DNA of 64,000 nt from NCBI GenBank assembly GCA_963977135.1, contig CAXBNN010000006.1, positions 98,933 through 162,932 on the forward strand. The letters are read 5' to 3'. Every line of letters starts with the position of its first letter. The first letter of the stretch is position 1. Position numbers and translations under genes: made by a program. The notes under the pieces are model-generated. The model was not told the DNA's origin and did no database searches. It was given only the letters and a program-made list of their open reading frames with translations. The DNA is from UBA2040 sp963977135. GTDB lineage: Bacteria > Bacteroidota > Bacteroidia > Flavobacteriales_D > Crocinitomicaceae. Positions 26,161 through 34,841 of this stretch are shown piece by piece.

Positions 26161-27765
26161 CTACTTCCCCTTAAAAGAAACCAACTCAAACAACAACCAA
26201 GCATCTGGATCTATTTCTACAGATTGCACATTTGCGCCTTGAACTTCAAACTTTAGTTTCTTTCCAGTCATGCGAACCGTTGTAGTATCATTGCTTCCGT
26301 CTTGATAATTTACTTTCACATCCAAAGGAAAGTTAAACAAGTATTGCTTCTGTGTTTGCTTGATTTTCATCGTCATTTTTGAAGAGTGATTCGACTTCCA
26401 TTTAATCGCCAATTCAGGTTGTCCAACTTCGCGCAACCATTGCTTGAAGAAATAGTCCAAATCTTTGCCAGTTCTGTTTTCCAAGAGTATTTGAAAATCG
26501 ATTGAAGAAGCATTGCTGAATTGGTAAGAATCGTAATAATACTGGATGTTTGACCAAAAAGAAGAATCACCTAGTTCTCGGCGTAACATATGCAGAACCA
26601 TTGCCCCTTTTTCGTAGGAATTAGCGTTCAATAATTCTAAGTAATTCTCTATCCGTTGATTGATAATGGGAACAGGGTTGCTTTTATAATAGCGTATAAC
26701 TTTAGCTCGTTCGCCCACTACTCGCTCTTTCAACTTTTCTTTTCCGTATTTGTGTTCGAAATAGAGATTCGTGAAGTAGGTTGCGAAACCTTCGCTGAGC
26801 CAGATGTCGTGCCAAGTGGCTTCCGTTGCAGAATTTCCGAACCACTGGTGTGCAACCTCATGAGCAACTAGTGCTTCGCAACTTCCAGTTCCGGTAACAC
26901 TTTCTTCGGCGTAAAAAATATTGCTTGCGTTTTCCATTCCGCCAAAGCGAGTTTTCGACTGAACGTTGGCCAATTTTTCAAAAGGATAATTACCGACATT
27001 TTCAATAAAGTACTTTGTTATAGGCATCGCAAAAGCATAGTCGCTAAATCCAGCGTCTTCGTCTTGTGGATAAACCCAAGTTGAAATGGGAATTTCATTC
27101 ACTTCTCCTTGTTCCTGGATAGCAAATTTAGCGGCGGCAATAACCATAACTTTGGTTGGGATTGGTTCCTCCATTACCCAGTGTGATCGCATTTTATTGT
27201 TCTCCAGATCTTGCATTTCTATCAAAGCGCCGTTCCCGATACTCTGGTAATGTGAAGGAGCAGTAATATACCATTCTACTTTTGCTTTGTCCGATGGATG
27301 ATCGACAATTGGTAACCAGTTTTGACCTCTGTCAGGCCAATTGTCGCCAAAAAAAGTTCGATCGCCGTATTTATTTTTGGATATGATTAACCCATCATTC
27401 GGTATACCTGAATAAACAATAGAATAAATCCGATGTTCCTCTATCTCCGATGTAGGAATTGAAATTTCCAATTTATTCCAGTTATGTGAGAATTCAACAG
27501 GTTTACCATCCTCTTCAATGGAAGATACAGTCATACCTTTTCCATTCTCTAATTGTTGAACTAGGTCTAAATAAAATTTAGAAACTGAAGCCAAAAAATG
27601 AATTTCTATCAATGCTTTTCCTTGAATGATGTCAGTTGAATCATTCAAATCAATTTGGAAAGAATAACGATCTACATCAATTTCACCAGCTCTTGGATAA
27701 TGCTTTTGGGCATAACTTTGCAGGGAGGCTGAAGCGAAAATTATTAGAAAAAGAAATTGTCTCAT
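26161..27765 (-). CDS. M1-family zinc aminopeptidase
   Basis: 534 residues. Signal peptide 1-19. M1 fold with 'FGGMENASNIFY' (GxMEN substrate-binding motif), HEVAHQWFGN (zinc HExxH, near residue 300) and the third ligand Glu in 'WLSEGFATYF' about 20 residues later. Ends with a short beta domain without T9SS tail. It should remove N-terminal residues from peptides in the periplasm or outside the cell. Confidence 0.93.
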   Translation of the reverse strand: MRQFLFLIIFASASLQSYAQKHYPRAGEIDVDRYSFQIDLNDSTDIIQGKALIEIHFLASVSKFYLDLVQQLENGKGMTVSSIEEDGKPVEFSHNWNKLEISIPTSEIEEHRIYSIVYSGIPNDGLIISKNKYGDRTFFGDNWPDRGQNWLPIVDHPSDKAKVEWYITAPSHYQSIGNGALIEMQDLENNKMRSHWVMEEPIPTKVMVIAAAKFAIQEQGEVNEIPISTWVYPQDEDAGFSDYAFAMPITKYFIENVGNYPFEKLANVQSKTRFGGMENASNIFYAEESVTGTGSCEALVAHEVAHQWFGNSATEATWHDIWLSEGFATYFTNLYFEHKYGKEKLKERVVGERAKVIRYYKSNPVPIINQRIENYLELLNANSYEKGAMVLHMLRRELGDSSFWSNIQYYYDSYQFSNASSIDFQILLENRTGKDLDYFFKQWLREVGQPELAIKWKSNHSSKMTMKIKQTQKQYLFNFPLDVKVNYQDGSNDTTTVRMTGKKLKFEVQGANVQSVEIDPDAWLLFELVSFKGK

Positions 27766-27809
27766 GCTTATTTTTTTGAATCCTAAAGATAAGCCAAACT
27801 TCTACAAGA

Positions 27810-29378
27810 CTAATCTTGCTTGACAATTTTAATCACCTCTTTTCCAACAATAGATTGAATAGCAACGAAATAAACCCCCGATTCATAATCAACAGTGTGT
27901 ATTTGAATGCTCTTCTTATTCAAATAGTTTTCGTTAAAGACAACTTTGCCTGACGCTGAGGATATAGAAACGTTCGTTTCAGAAACACTTTTATCGAATT
28001 GGATTTCAAAATTGTCTTGAACTGGGTTTGGAGCTATTTTAACAAAGCTGTTACCTAGTTCTTCTATTCCCAAACATGAAGTGAATACTATCGTATCTGT
28101 AGAAGTACAACCGGCTGAATTTGTAATGGTTACCCAATACGTTCCAGCTGCAGTTACATTCAAATATTGATTCGTAGAACCGTCATTCCAAAGGTAACTT
28201 GAAGCTACACCTGCATCCAACACAATTAATCCTGTACAATAACTAGAATCCGCACCAAGATTTGGAGCCGCGGGAGGATTTACAACTGTAACACTTGCTG
28301 AAGAAGAATCAGCGCACACTCCATTGGAAGCAACTAATCGATATTGATAATTTCCAGGCGTCGTTAAAACATTTGTAAAATTATTTCCAGTTCCCGAAAC
28401 AACATTGTTCAATTTCCAAGTTAAGCTTGTTGCACCTGAAGTTGCGCTAGTGCAATTAACTGTTTCCCCGGGACAAATGCTTACAGGTCCAACGTTAAAG
28501 TTAGTAATCGAAGGTGGAGCGAAAAATTCTACTAGAATATCCATTGTATCAGAACAATAACCGTTTGTTGCAATAAATGAATAGGTATGGATACCAACTC
28601 CTGAAGTTACAGAAGGCAATATTGCCCCTGTACCTACTTGAACGCCATCTTTAAGCCATTTCCTTCCACTTGCACCAACGGAACCTTGAGAATATCCATT
28701 GAATACGATTACTTGTCCAATGCATGCCGATGCAGTACTAACTGTAATTGAATCGACTACAGGTATACTCAAAACATCTATGGTTTGAGAAACACTATCA
28801 AAACAAGTTCCATTAGTTACAGCCAAGGTTATAACCAGAGGTCCAGGCGTTGTAGCGAAAAGGGAATAGTTCAAGGTTGTTCCAACAGGAACGCTATTAT
28901 TGGCCCACGCTTGTCCAATTGAGCCAGTGCTCGTATTTGTAAATTGAATAAAGTCACCAACACAAACTGAAGTTGCACTGCTTGTAAACGAGGAAACAGC
29001 ACTGCAACATGAGGTGGAAACAAGCGATGTTGAATATGGAGAATAAGTATTACCATTTAAAATACCATTAACGTTAAGCGTATAAGATCCACCCGGAATC
29101 ATTCCTATGTCCACACTCTGAGTAAATGGAACTAAAATTGAAATCCCGATAGCGAACGAATAATTTAAACTCACATTAATAACGGACCCTACAATGTTAA
29201 CAGTTGCTCCAAGATAAGTATAACCTGCTGCATAGTGCAATCCTGTAACTGTTAAAAAAGTTGTTGTACACGATGTTACTGGTGGACTTGTTGGTACAGC
29301 AGTATATACATCAACTTGACCAAGTGAAGACTGTGCACAAAGTAGAAATACAACTAAAAGGCGCTTAAGTTTTGTCAT
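27810..29378 (-). CDS. Secreted T9SS cargo protein with PKD/Ig-like repeats
   Basis: 522 residues from ATG 29378; upstream in-frame codons encode no signal peptide, whereas 'MTKLKRLLVVFLLCAQSSLGQ' does. The body has Ig/PKD-like repeats, each with a Cys-containing 'ASNGxCSDT' or 'CPGETVNCT' pattern and Gly/Thr/Ser-rich strands. The C-terminus (about 445-522) is a type A T9SS sorting domain ('IAPNPVQDNFEIQF...'). Probable surface adhesin; function not known. Confidence 0.85.
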   Translation of the reverse strand: MTKLKRLLVVFLLCAQSSLGQVDVYTAVPTSPPVTSCTTTFLTVTGLHYAAGYTYLGATVNIVGSVINVSLNYSFAIGISILVPFTQSVDIGMIPGGSYTLNVNGILNGNTYSPYSTSLVSTSCCSAVSSFTSSATSVCVGDFIQFTNTSTGSIGQAWANNSVPVGTTLNYSLFATTPGPLVITLAVTNGTCFDSVSQTIDVLSIPVVDSITVSTASACIGQVIVFNGYSQGSVGASGRKWLKDGVQVGTGAILPSVTSGVGIHTYSFIATNGYCSDTMDILVEFFAPPSITNFNVGPVSICPGETVNCTSATSGATSLTWKLNNVVSGTGNNFTNVLTTPGNYQYRLVASNGVCADSSSASVTVVNPPAAPNLGADSSYCTGLIVLDAGVASSYLWNDGSTNQYLNVTAAGTYWVTITNSAGCTSTDTIVFTSCLGIEELGNSFVKIAPNPVQDNFEIQFDKSVSETNVSISSASGKVVFNENYLNKKSIQIHTVDYESGVYFVAIQSIVGKEVIKIVKQD

Positions 29379-29550
29379 TTTTTTAACAATTATGTTTATA
29401 TAAACACCAATGTACGGAAAAATTAAATGCCGATAAAGAATTACTCCATAGATTTTAAACATTTAGAATTATGACTATTCTCATATTTTTATCTGTTTGG
29501 CTTCACTATATTTATAACACAGAAAAGTTAATCATCTAAAACAAATCAAA

Positions 29551-30387
29551 ATGGCCCAAAACCTTATTTATTACCCTACCGATTTTTCAAAATGTGCAGA
29601 GAATGCTTTCAAATATGCTCTTCAAATGGCTAAAGCTACAAAAAGTGATATTGAGATTATTCACGAAATAGACGTACGTGCAGGTTCATCTGCCTCTATG
29701 ATTTCCAAAGATGCCATGGGAATGGTTTCGATGCTAGAAGACGATGCAAAAGTTAAATTAGAGCAATTGGTGGAAAGATTGAAAGATGAAGGCGTTGAGT
29801 CTACGTCCAAAATTATATTTGGAGACAAACTATCGTATTACTTGAAAAACAATCCTTCAATGGCCAATAAAATGGTCGTTATGGGTACCAAAGGTACTGG
29901 AAGTGTCGAAAATAGATTGTTTGGAAGTAAAACACACAAAATTATTCGAGAAATAGATTTCCCTGTTTTAGTGGTGCCAATTGAAGCTCAGTTCGATGGT
30001 ATTAGCGATATACTCTTCGCAGCAGACTATTCTACCATGAATGCTGGCCAGTTCAAGCAATTGACTGACATTGGAACTTATTTTCACTCCAACATACATG
30101 CGGTTCACGTTATGGAAAGTGAGGAAAAAGAAGAAATCAGTGCTCTGGCAGAGGAAATAGAAAATGGTATACGTAAAAACACAGATTATACTCAACTCGA
30201 TTTTCAAATGCTCTACGCAACCAATATTGAAGAACGTTTGCAAACGATGATACATGAAGACAACATCAGTCTATTGGTTATGGTAACTAAAAAACGCAGC
30301 TTTTTCGAACGCTTTTTTGGAACGAGTTTAACTAAACAGATGGTCTATCACACCCATGTTCCAATGCTAGTTTTTCAGAAAAAATAG
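29551..30387 (+). CDS. Universal stress protein, tandem Usp domains
   Basis: 278 residues, two Usp domains: 1-145 ('LIYYPTDFSKCAENAFKYALQMAK...VVMGTKGTGSVENRLFGSKTHKIIREIDFPVLVVP') and about 150-278 (weaker). The first has the G-x2-G-x9-G(S/T)-type nucleotide motif, the second is degenerate. Cytoplasmic stress-response protein; specific role unknown. Confidence 0.92.
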   Translation: MAQNLIYYPTDFSKCAENAFKYALQMAKATKSDIEIIHEIDVRAGSSASMISKDAMGMVSMLEDDAKVKLEQLVERLKDEGVESTSKIIFGDKLSYYLKNNPSMANKMVVMGTKGTGSVENRLFGSKTHKIIREIDFPVLVVPIEAQFDGISDILFAADYSTMNAGQFKQLTDIGTYFHSNIHAVHVMESEEKEEISALAEEIENGIRKNTDYTQLDFQMLYATNIEERLQTMIHEDNISLLVMVTKKRSFFERFFGTSLTKQMVYHTHVPMLVFQKK

Positions 30388-30412
30388 TTGTTAAAACTTG
30401 GAAATAAAGAGA

Positions 30413-30712
30413 TTATCCCAACCAAACGTTCATGATAATCTCTTTTCCAGCATATTCATTTACGCGGAGCAGAATCAATGACTTGGATTGCTGTAGTTCT
30501 TCGCGCATTACAGAAGAATCCATATCAATGTACAGTACTTTTTCATGGATGCGAACGCTTTTGGTTCGATTAGCGATGGCTTTACCCATAATTTCTTCCC
30601 AATTGTTGATGATGTTCATCTCTTCCATTTTCCCTTCTAAACGATAAGCTCTTAGAAAACGGTCGACCAAATCTTTCATCGGTCCATCCGGTTTTTTTTC
30701 TTGCTCACTCAT
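30413..30712 (-). CDS. DUF721 protein (DciA-like)
   Basis: 99 residues with 'WEEIMGKAIANRTKSVRIHEKVLYIDMDSSVMREELQQSKSLILLRVNEYAG', the DUF721 core. DciA proteins of this family help load the replicative helicase in bacteria lacking DnaC/DnaI. It overlaps recF by 4 nt (ATGA), consistent with a DNA-replication operon. Confidence 0.88.
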   Translation of the reverse strand: MSEQEKKPDGPMKDLVDRFLRAYRLEGKMEEMNIINNWEEIMGKAIANRTKSVRIHEKVLYIDMDSSVMREELQQSKSLILLRVNEYAGKEIIMNVWLG

Positions 30713-31836
30713 GCGTTTTGGGTTTTTGAAAATTCGGGAACTTTAAGCGAACCTTCGCTCACTTCAAAGTAATGGATAGGCACATCAACGTTGACAAATA
30801 TTTTTTCCAATCGATCTCGATTAGTATCTGTTACCAATACCTGACCGAAAGAATGGTTAGAAACCAATTGCAGTAAGCGACCTACTCTATTGTCATCCAA
30901 TTTATCGAAAATATCATCGAGCAAAAGGATAGGCAAGAATCCGAGATGCGCCTTCAACCATTCAAATTGCGCCAATCGAAGTGCAATTAAATATGATTTT
31001 TGCTGACCTTGAGAGCCGAATTTCTTTACTGGGTGACCTTTGATCGTAAACACCAAGTCGTCCTTGTGCGTGCCGCCATTTGTGTATTGAGAGAAAGCAT
31101 CCTTTCGTTGGTTGATTTCCAACAAGTCTTTAAAAGAAATGTCATTCAATTGTGAACGGTATTCCAAATCAATTTGCTCAGCTTCTTCTCCTATAAAATT
31201 GTATTGTCGTTGAAAAACAGGTATAAACTCCGTCAGAAATGCCTTTCTCGCTTCGTGAATTCTCGTTCCAACTTGAATCAACTGTTCATCCCAAACCTCA
31301 ATAGATTCTCGATCAAACATGCCATGTTCGTACATGTTTTTCAGCAGCGCATTTCTTTGGATTAAAATTTTAGCATAACGCTGTAAATCATCCAAATAAC
31401 TCCTGTTTGATTGAGCGATAATTCCGTCCATCCATTTACGACGAACCTCACTCCCATCACCAATTAAGTTTCTATCGTATGGCGAAATCATGACACATGG
31501 AAACTGACCGATGTGATCACCAAGCTTTTCATATTCACTTTTGTTTCGCTTGAAAATTTTCTTCGCTCCAACTTTTACCGAGCAATGAATATTAATGTCT
31601 TTTTCATCCTTTTCAAAAATTCCTTGAATGACAAAAAAAGGCTGGTCGAAACGAATATTTTGTTTGTCTACAGCATTCAAATAAGACTTGCAAACTGACA
31701 AATAATGAACGGCGTCAAGAATATTCGTTTTCCCTGAGCCATTGTTCCCTGTAAAGCAATTAATCGAAGGCGAAAGTGTCATTTCGGCATCTTCATAATT
31801 CTTAAAATTTACGAGCTGAAGGGATTTCAAATACAT
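30709..31836 (-). CDS. recF: DNA replication/repair protein RecF
   Basis: 375 residues. Walker A G30-NNGSGKT, signature 'FGSQGQQKSYLIALRLAQ', Walker B 'LPILLLDDIFDKLD'. N-terminal 'LVNFKNYEDAEMTLSP' is typical of RecF. With RecO and RecR it loads RecA on gapped DNA. Length is normal. The DUF721 gene follows with a 4-nt overlap. Confidence 0.95.
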   Translation of the reverse strand: MYLKSLQLVNFKNYEDAEMTLSPSINCFTGNNGSGKTNILDAVHYLSVCKSYLNAVDKQNIRFDQPFFVIQGIFEKDEKDINIHCSVKVGAKKIFKRNKSEYEKLGDHIGQFPCVMISPYDRNLIGDGSEVRRKWMDGIIAQSNRSYLDDLQRYAKILIQRNALLKNMYEHGMFDRESIEVWDEQLIQVGTRIHEARKAFLTEFIPVFQRQYNFIGEEAEQIDLEYRSQLNDISFKDLLEINQRKDAFSQYTNGGTHKDDLVFTIKGHPVKKFGSQGQQKSYLIALRLAQFEWLKAHLGFLPILLLDDIFDKLDDNRVGRLLQLVSNHSFGQVLVTDTNRDRLEKIFVNVDVPIHYFEVSEGSLKVPEFSKTQNA

Positions 31837-31900
31837 TACTACAAACTTACAGAAAAATATAGGTTAATCTGGGCCACGAATACACGAATTTTCACGAAGA

Positions 31901-32055
31901 AATTGAGTTGCAAGTTACAAATTGAACGGCTTCTTTGAAGTGATTTGGTTGTTGGCTATTGGGTATTGGGTATTGGCAAAAATTATCCAAGCCAAAGCGA
32001 AGCGACCCAAAAGCCAAAGGCCAATTGCAAACAACTTGCAACTTGCAACTCAATT
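31901..32055. repeat. Nested inverted repeat of the GCCAAAAGCCAA family (copy 1)
   Basis: A perfect 16-nt outer inverted repeat (AATTGAGTTGCAAGTT at 31901-31916, its complement at 32040-32055) encloses TTGGCTATTGGG-type words (about 31950-31977) and complementary CCAAGCC...CCCAAAAGCCAA words (about 31987-32024). The whole can fold as one hairpin. Just upstream, 31872-31899 holds a 'ccacgaatacacgaa' repeat also seen at 54762. Confidence 0.75.
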
Positions 32056-32104
32056 CACTTTAAATTTCGCAAAGAGAATATGTATATTTGATAAAACGAT
32101 TACC

Positions 32105-32274
32105 ATGCAAAAACTAATCCTTTTCCGAATCTTGTCGCTAACGACTTCAATCTATTTCTCCCAAGATTCAGATGCTATCGTAAGGATTTAGAAGAAACAT
32201 TGGCTGTTGCAAGGAAATTTTATAGCGACACTTATATTAAAGATGCACGTATCTATATGGGCTGTATGCATTAA
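32105..32274 (+). pseudogene. Frameshifted remnant of a small secreted protein
   Basis: ATG 32105 opens a signal-peptide-like stretch ('LILFRILSLTTSIYFSQ') that stops at TAG 32189-32191. The next frame reads 'LEETLAVARKFYSDTYIKDA...' and ends at TAA 32272-32274. The two halves look like one short broken gene. No family recognised. Confidence 0.4.
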
Positions 32275-32283
32275 TTTCGAAAA

Positions 32284-32820
32284 ATGATTGAATTCACACT
32301 GATAGAAACTGAGAATCTAATACTGAGAAAAATCGATATTGAAGTCATGAACTCCATTTTTGAAAGTTATTCTGACGACGAGCTGATGACGTTTTTTGGT
32401 CTATCGAAAACGGAGGAACTTGAAAAAGAAAAATTCCGATACGAAAATGGCTTGACGACTTTTAACCGAAGTTTCTTGTATTTCCATTTGATAGATAAAA
32501 CGTCAAATAAAGTTATCGGTTGGTGCGGGTATCATACTTGGGCGATTGACCACGACAGAGCAGAAATGGGCTATGGACTTTATGCTGACAAATGGAAACA
32601 AAAAGGATTAATGACCGAAGCCATGAATGTAATAATTCCTTATGGTTTCAAAGAAATGAAATTGCACCGTATTGAGGCTTTAATCGGTCTAGAAAACATC
32701 GCTTCATTCAAAGTTTTAGATAAATTCGGCTTTCAAAAAGAAGGTGAATTGCGCGAACATTATTTTGTCGATGGTAAGTATGAGGATTCATCAATGTATT
32801 CACTCTTGGTTACGGATTAG
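32284..32820 (+). CDS. GNAT N-acetyltransferase, RimJ/RimL-like
   Basis: 178 residues. 'LIETENLILRKI' start, 'IGWCGYHTWAIDHDRAEMGYGLYADKWKQKGLMTEAMNVIIPYGFKEMKLHRIEALIGLENIASFKVLDKFGFQKEGELREHY' is the GNAT_3 core with the acetyl-CoA loop (W-x-K-G-x-M/T). It probably acetylates an alpha-amino group of a ribosomal protein or a small molecule. It is followed by hairpin repeat copy 2. Confidence 0.92.
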   Translation: MIEFTLIETENLILRKIDIEVMNSIFESYSDDELMTFFGLSKTEELEKEKFRYENGLTTFNRSFLYFHLIDKTSNKVIGWCGYHTWAIDHDRAEMGYGLYADKWKQKGLMTEAMNVIIPYGFKEMKLHRIEALIGLENIASFKVLDKFGFQKEGELREHYFVDGKYEDSSMYSLLVTD

Positions 32821-32835
32821 TTTGGTTTTGCCTTT

Positions 32836-32922
32836 CGCTGTTGGCTGTTGGCTGTTGGCTGTTGGCTGTTGGCACAAATTAGCCAAAAGCCAAAGCGAAG
32901 CGAGCCAAAAGCCAACCGCCAA
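32836..32922. repeat. GCCAAAAGCCAA-family hairpin repeat (copy 2)
   Basis: Five tandem GCTGTTG units (about 32838-32872) face AGCCAAAAGCCAAAGCGAAG and GCCAAAAGCCAACCGCC. The two sides are complementary and would fold into a long hairpin between the GNAT gene and dnaX, both on the plus strand. Confidence 0.75.
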
Positions 32923-33003
32923 TTCTACATACTTATCAACAATAACAAGATTTATTAAACCATCAAACGATTAATTTTTATCTATTGCCTATATTTGTAA
33001 AGC

Positions 33004-34131
33004 ATGAGTGATTACGTAGTTTCCGCACGAAAATATAGACCCCAAACCTTTGATACGGTTGTTGGTCAAAAGTCAATTACGACGACTTTGCGTAGCGCAA
33101 TTTCTACTGGACATTTGGCACAAGCATTTTTGTTTTGCGGTTCACGTGGGGTTGGTAAAACAACTACAGCAAGAATCTTAGCAAAAACAATCAATTGTTC
33201 CAACAGAAGTGAACAAGTTGAGGCTTGTGACAAATGTGATTCTTGCATTTCTTTCAATGAAAATGCTTCTTTGAACGTTTATGAACTTGATGGTGCAAGT
33301 AACAACTCCGTTGACGACATTCGTAACTTAATCGATCAGGTAAGGATACCACCTCAATTAGGAACGCACAAAGTGTTTATCATTGATGAGGTCCACATGC
33401 TTTCCACTTCGGCTTTCAATGCGTTTTTAAAAACCTTGGAAGAACCACCTAAGCATGCTATTTTCATCTTAGCAACTACCGAGAAACATAAGATTATACC
33501 TACCATTTTGTCACGTTGCCAAATTTTTGATTTTAACAGAATCAAGGTTAGCGACATGGCAGAACATTTGGCCCAAATAGCGGTTAAAGAGAATATAACT
33601 GCCGATCCAGAAGCTTTGCATTTAATTGCTCAAAAAGCGGATGGCGCTCTTCGCGATGCACTTTCAATCTTCGATCAAATTGTCACTTTTGCTGGAAGTA
33701 CGATTACTTATCAGCATGTACTTGACAACTTAAATATTCTCGATTACGATTATTATTTCCGCATAGTAGAATCGGCTCAGAAAGAAGATATCCCAGGATG
33801 CCTTCTACTCATGAACGACATCGTTGAAAAAGGATTTGATCCACATCATTTTGTTGTAGGACTGGCAGAACATTACCGTAATCTTCTCGTTTGTAAAGAT
33901 CCTCGCACAGCGAAACTATTAGAGGTCGCAGAAAGTGTGCAACAGAAATATTTGGAGCAATCAAAAGCTTTGGATACCCAATTGCTTCTTCGAGCAATTG
34001 CCGTTTTAAGCAAGACCGACATTGAATACAAAGCAGCGAAAAGTCCTCGACTGCTGGTCGAAATTGCATTGATGCAATTGTGTTCACTGAAAAGTGAGCT
34101 CGAAAAAAAAAATCCTTCACTGACCCAGTAA
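33004..34131 (+). CDS. dnaX: DNA polymerase III gamma subunit (DnaX, zero frame)
   Basis: 375 residues in the zero frame. Walker A G46-SRGVGKT, the zinc cysteines 'C...CDKCDSC', Walker B 'VFIIDEVHML', sensor 1 'FILATTE' and domain III. This is the clamp-loader ATPase of replication. The frame ends with 'ELEKKNPSLTQ' at TAA 34129-34131. That is 17 nt past a run of ten A residues, and the -1 frame continues as the tau part (34113-34724). TATATTTG at 32990-32997 fits a -7 box, so the mRNA may be nearly leaderless. The zero-frame product would equal gamma; the shifted product (about 573 residues) would equal tau. Confidence 0.93.
   Translation: MSDYVVSARKYRPQTFDTVVGQKSITTTLRSAISTGHLAQAFLFCGSRGVGKTTTARILAKTINCSNRSEQVEACDKCDSCISFNENASLNVYELDGASNNSVDDIRNLIDQVRIPPQLGTHKVFIIDEVHMLSTSAFNAFLKTLEEPPKHAIFILATTEKHKIIPTILSRCQIFDFNRIKVSDMAEHLAQIAVKENITADPEALHLIAQKADGALRDALSIFDQIVTFAGSTITYQHVLDNLNILDYDYYFRIVESAQKEDIPGCLLLMNDIVEKGFDPHHFVVGLAEHYRNLLVCKDPRTAKLLEVAESVQQKYLEQSKALDTQLLLRAIAVLSKTDIEYKAAKSPRLLVEIALMQLCSLKSELEKKNPSLTQ
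34103..34112 (+). other. A10 slippage/frameshift site in dnaX
   Basis: Ten consecutive A residues lie exactly where the reading frame changes by -1 from the ATPase part to the tau tail. In E. coli dnaX a programmed -1 ribosomal shift at A-AAA-AAG makes gamma, and in Thermus thermophilus an A9 run does so by transcriptional slippage. A sequencing or assembly error in the homopolymer is the alternative. Confidence 0.7.
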
Positions 34132-34724
34132 CGATTCTTCCCTTTACAGGACAAAATCTTCGTGATCTAGCACCAAAGCCGGTTTCAAAGCCAAATGTGA
34201 ATCAACGACCGGTTATTGAAACTCCTGAACCGAAGATAAAAGCGCTGAAAGTTCCCACTGGAACATTGAAAACGACAAACATCAGTATCAAGCAAATTCT
34301 CAAGGAAGAAAGGGAAAATAACATTCAAATTCCCATTGAAGATTTACCACATGAGTCTTTTTCAATTGATCAACTTAAGATGTATTGGCGTCAATATGCT
34401 TTCCAAGCAAAGGAAAATGCAGAGATTACGCTTTACAATGCAATGATCAAGCGCGAACCTATTTTGGTCGACGGAAAATTAATCCGTATTGAAGTTGACA
34501 ATTCAGTTCAAATGGGTTTCATTGACAATGTTCAACAACACATGACAGACTTCTTTCGATCACATTTGAAAAACTATTCTATCATGATAGAAGCCTTTCA
34601 AACGGAAGAAATTGATGAAGAGTCGCAGTATAAATCGCCAAAAGATCAATTTACGGCACTCGCAAGAAAGTATCCGAATTTACATTCGTTTAAGTCGGCG
34701 TTTAATTTGGATTTTGAGTACTAA
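34113..34724 (+). CDS. dnaX: DnaX tau C-terminal extension (-1 frame)
   Basis: Open frame continuing from the A10 run without its own good start (an internal GTG at 34197 lies deep inside). Reads 'SFTDPVTILPFTGQNLRDLAP...' then the conserved Bacteroidota DnaX tail 'FSIDQLKMYWRQYAFQAKENAEITLYNAMIKREPI'. This part should bind DnaB helicase and the polymerase, as tau does. It depends on the frameshift or on transcript slippage to be made. Confidence 0.85.
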   Translation, partial: SFTDPVTILPFTGQNLRDLAPKPVSKPNVNQRPVIETPEPKIKALKVPTGTLKTTNISIKQILKEERENNIQIPIEDLPHESFSIDQLKMYWRQYAFQAKENAEITLYNAMIKREPILVDGKLIRIEVDNSVQMGFIDNVQQHMTDFFRSHLKNYSIMIEAFQTEEIDEESQYKSPKDQFTALARKYPNLHSFKSAFNLDFEY

Positions 34725-34755
34725 ATTCCTTTTGAAACATTAAGCTTTTATATTG

Positions 34756-34840
34756 AGCTGTTGGCGCTTAGCTATTGGCTTTTTGCTAAATTTAGCCAAA
34801 AGCCAAAGTGCAACGAGCCAAAGGCCAACAGCCTTTTTTT
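34756..34840. repeat. GCCAAAAGCCAA-family hairpin repeat (copy 3)
   Basis: GCTGTTGGCGCTTAGCTATTGGC (two halves) faces AGCCAAAAGCCAAAG and GCCAAAGGCCAACAGCC, followed by a T-run at 34834-34843. Located between convergent dnaX (plus) and the next gene (minus), so the hairpin plus T-run may end dnaX transcription. Confidence 0.7.
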
Positions 34841-34841
34841 T

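Noticed and set aside
31922..32191. 89-residue frame on the plus strand
   Set aside because: Runs through the hairpin repeat; only its end (from 32105) looks like a broken gene.
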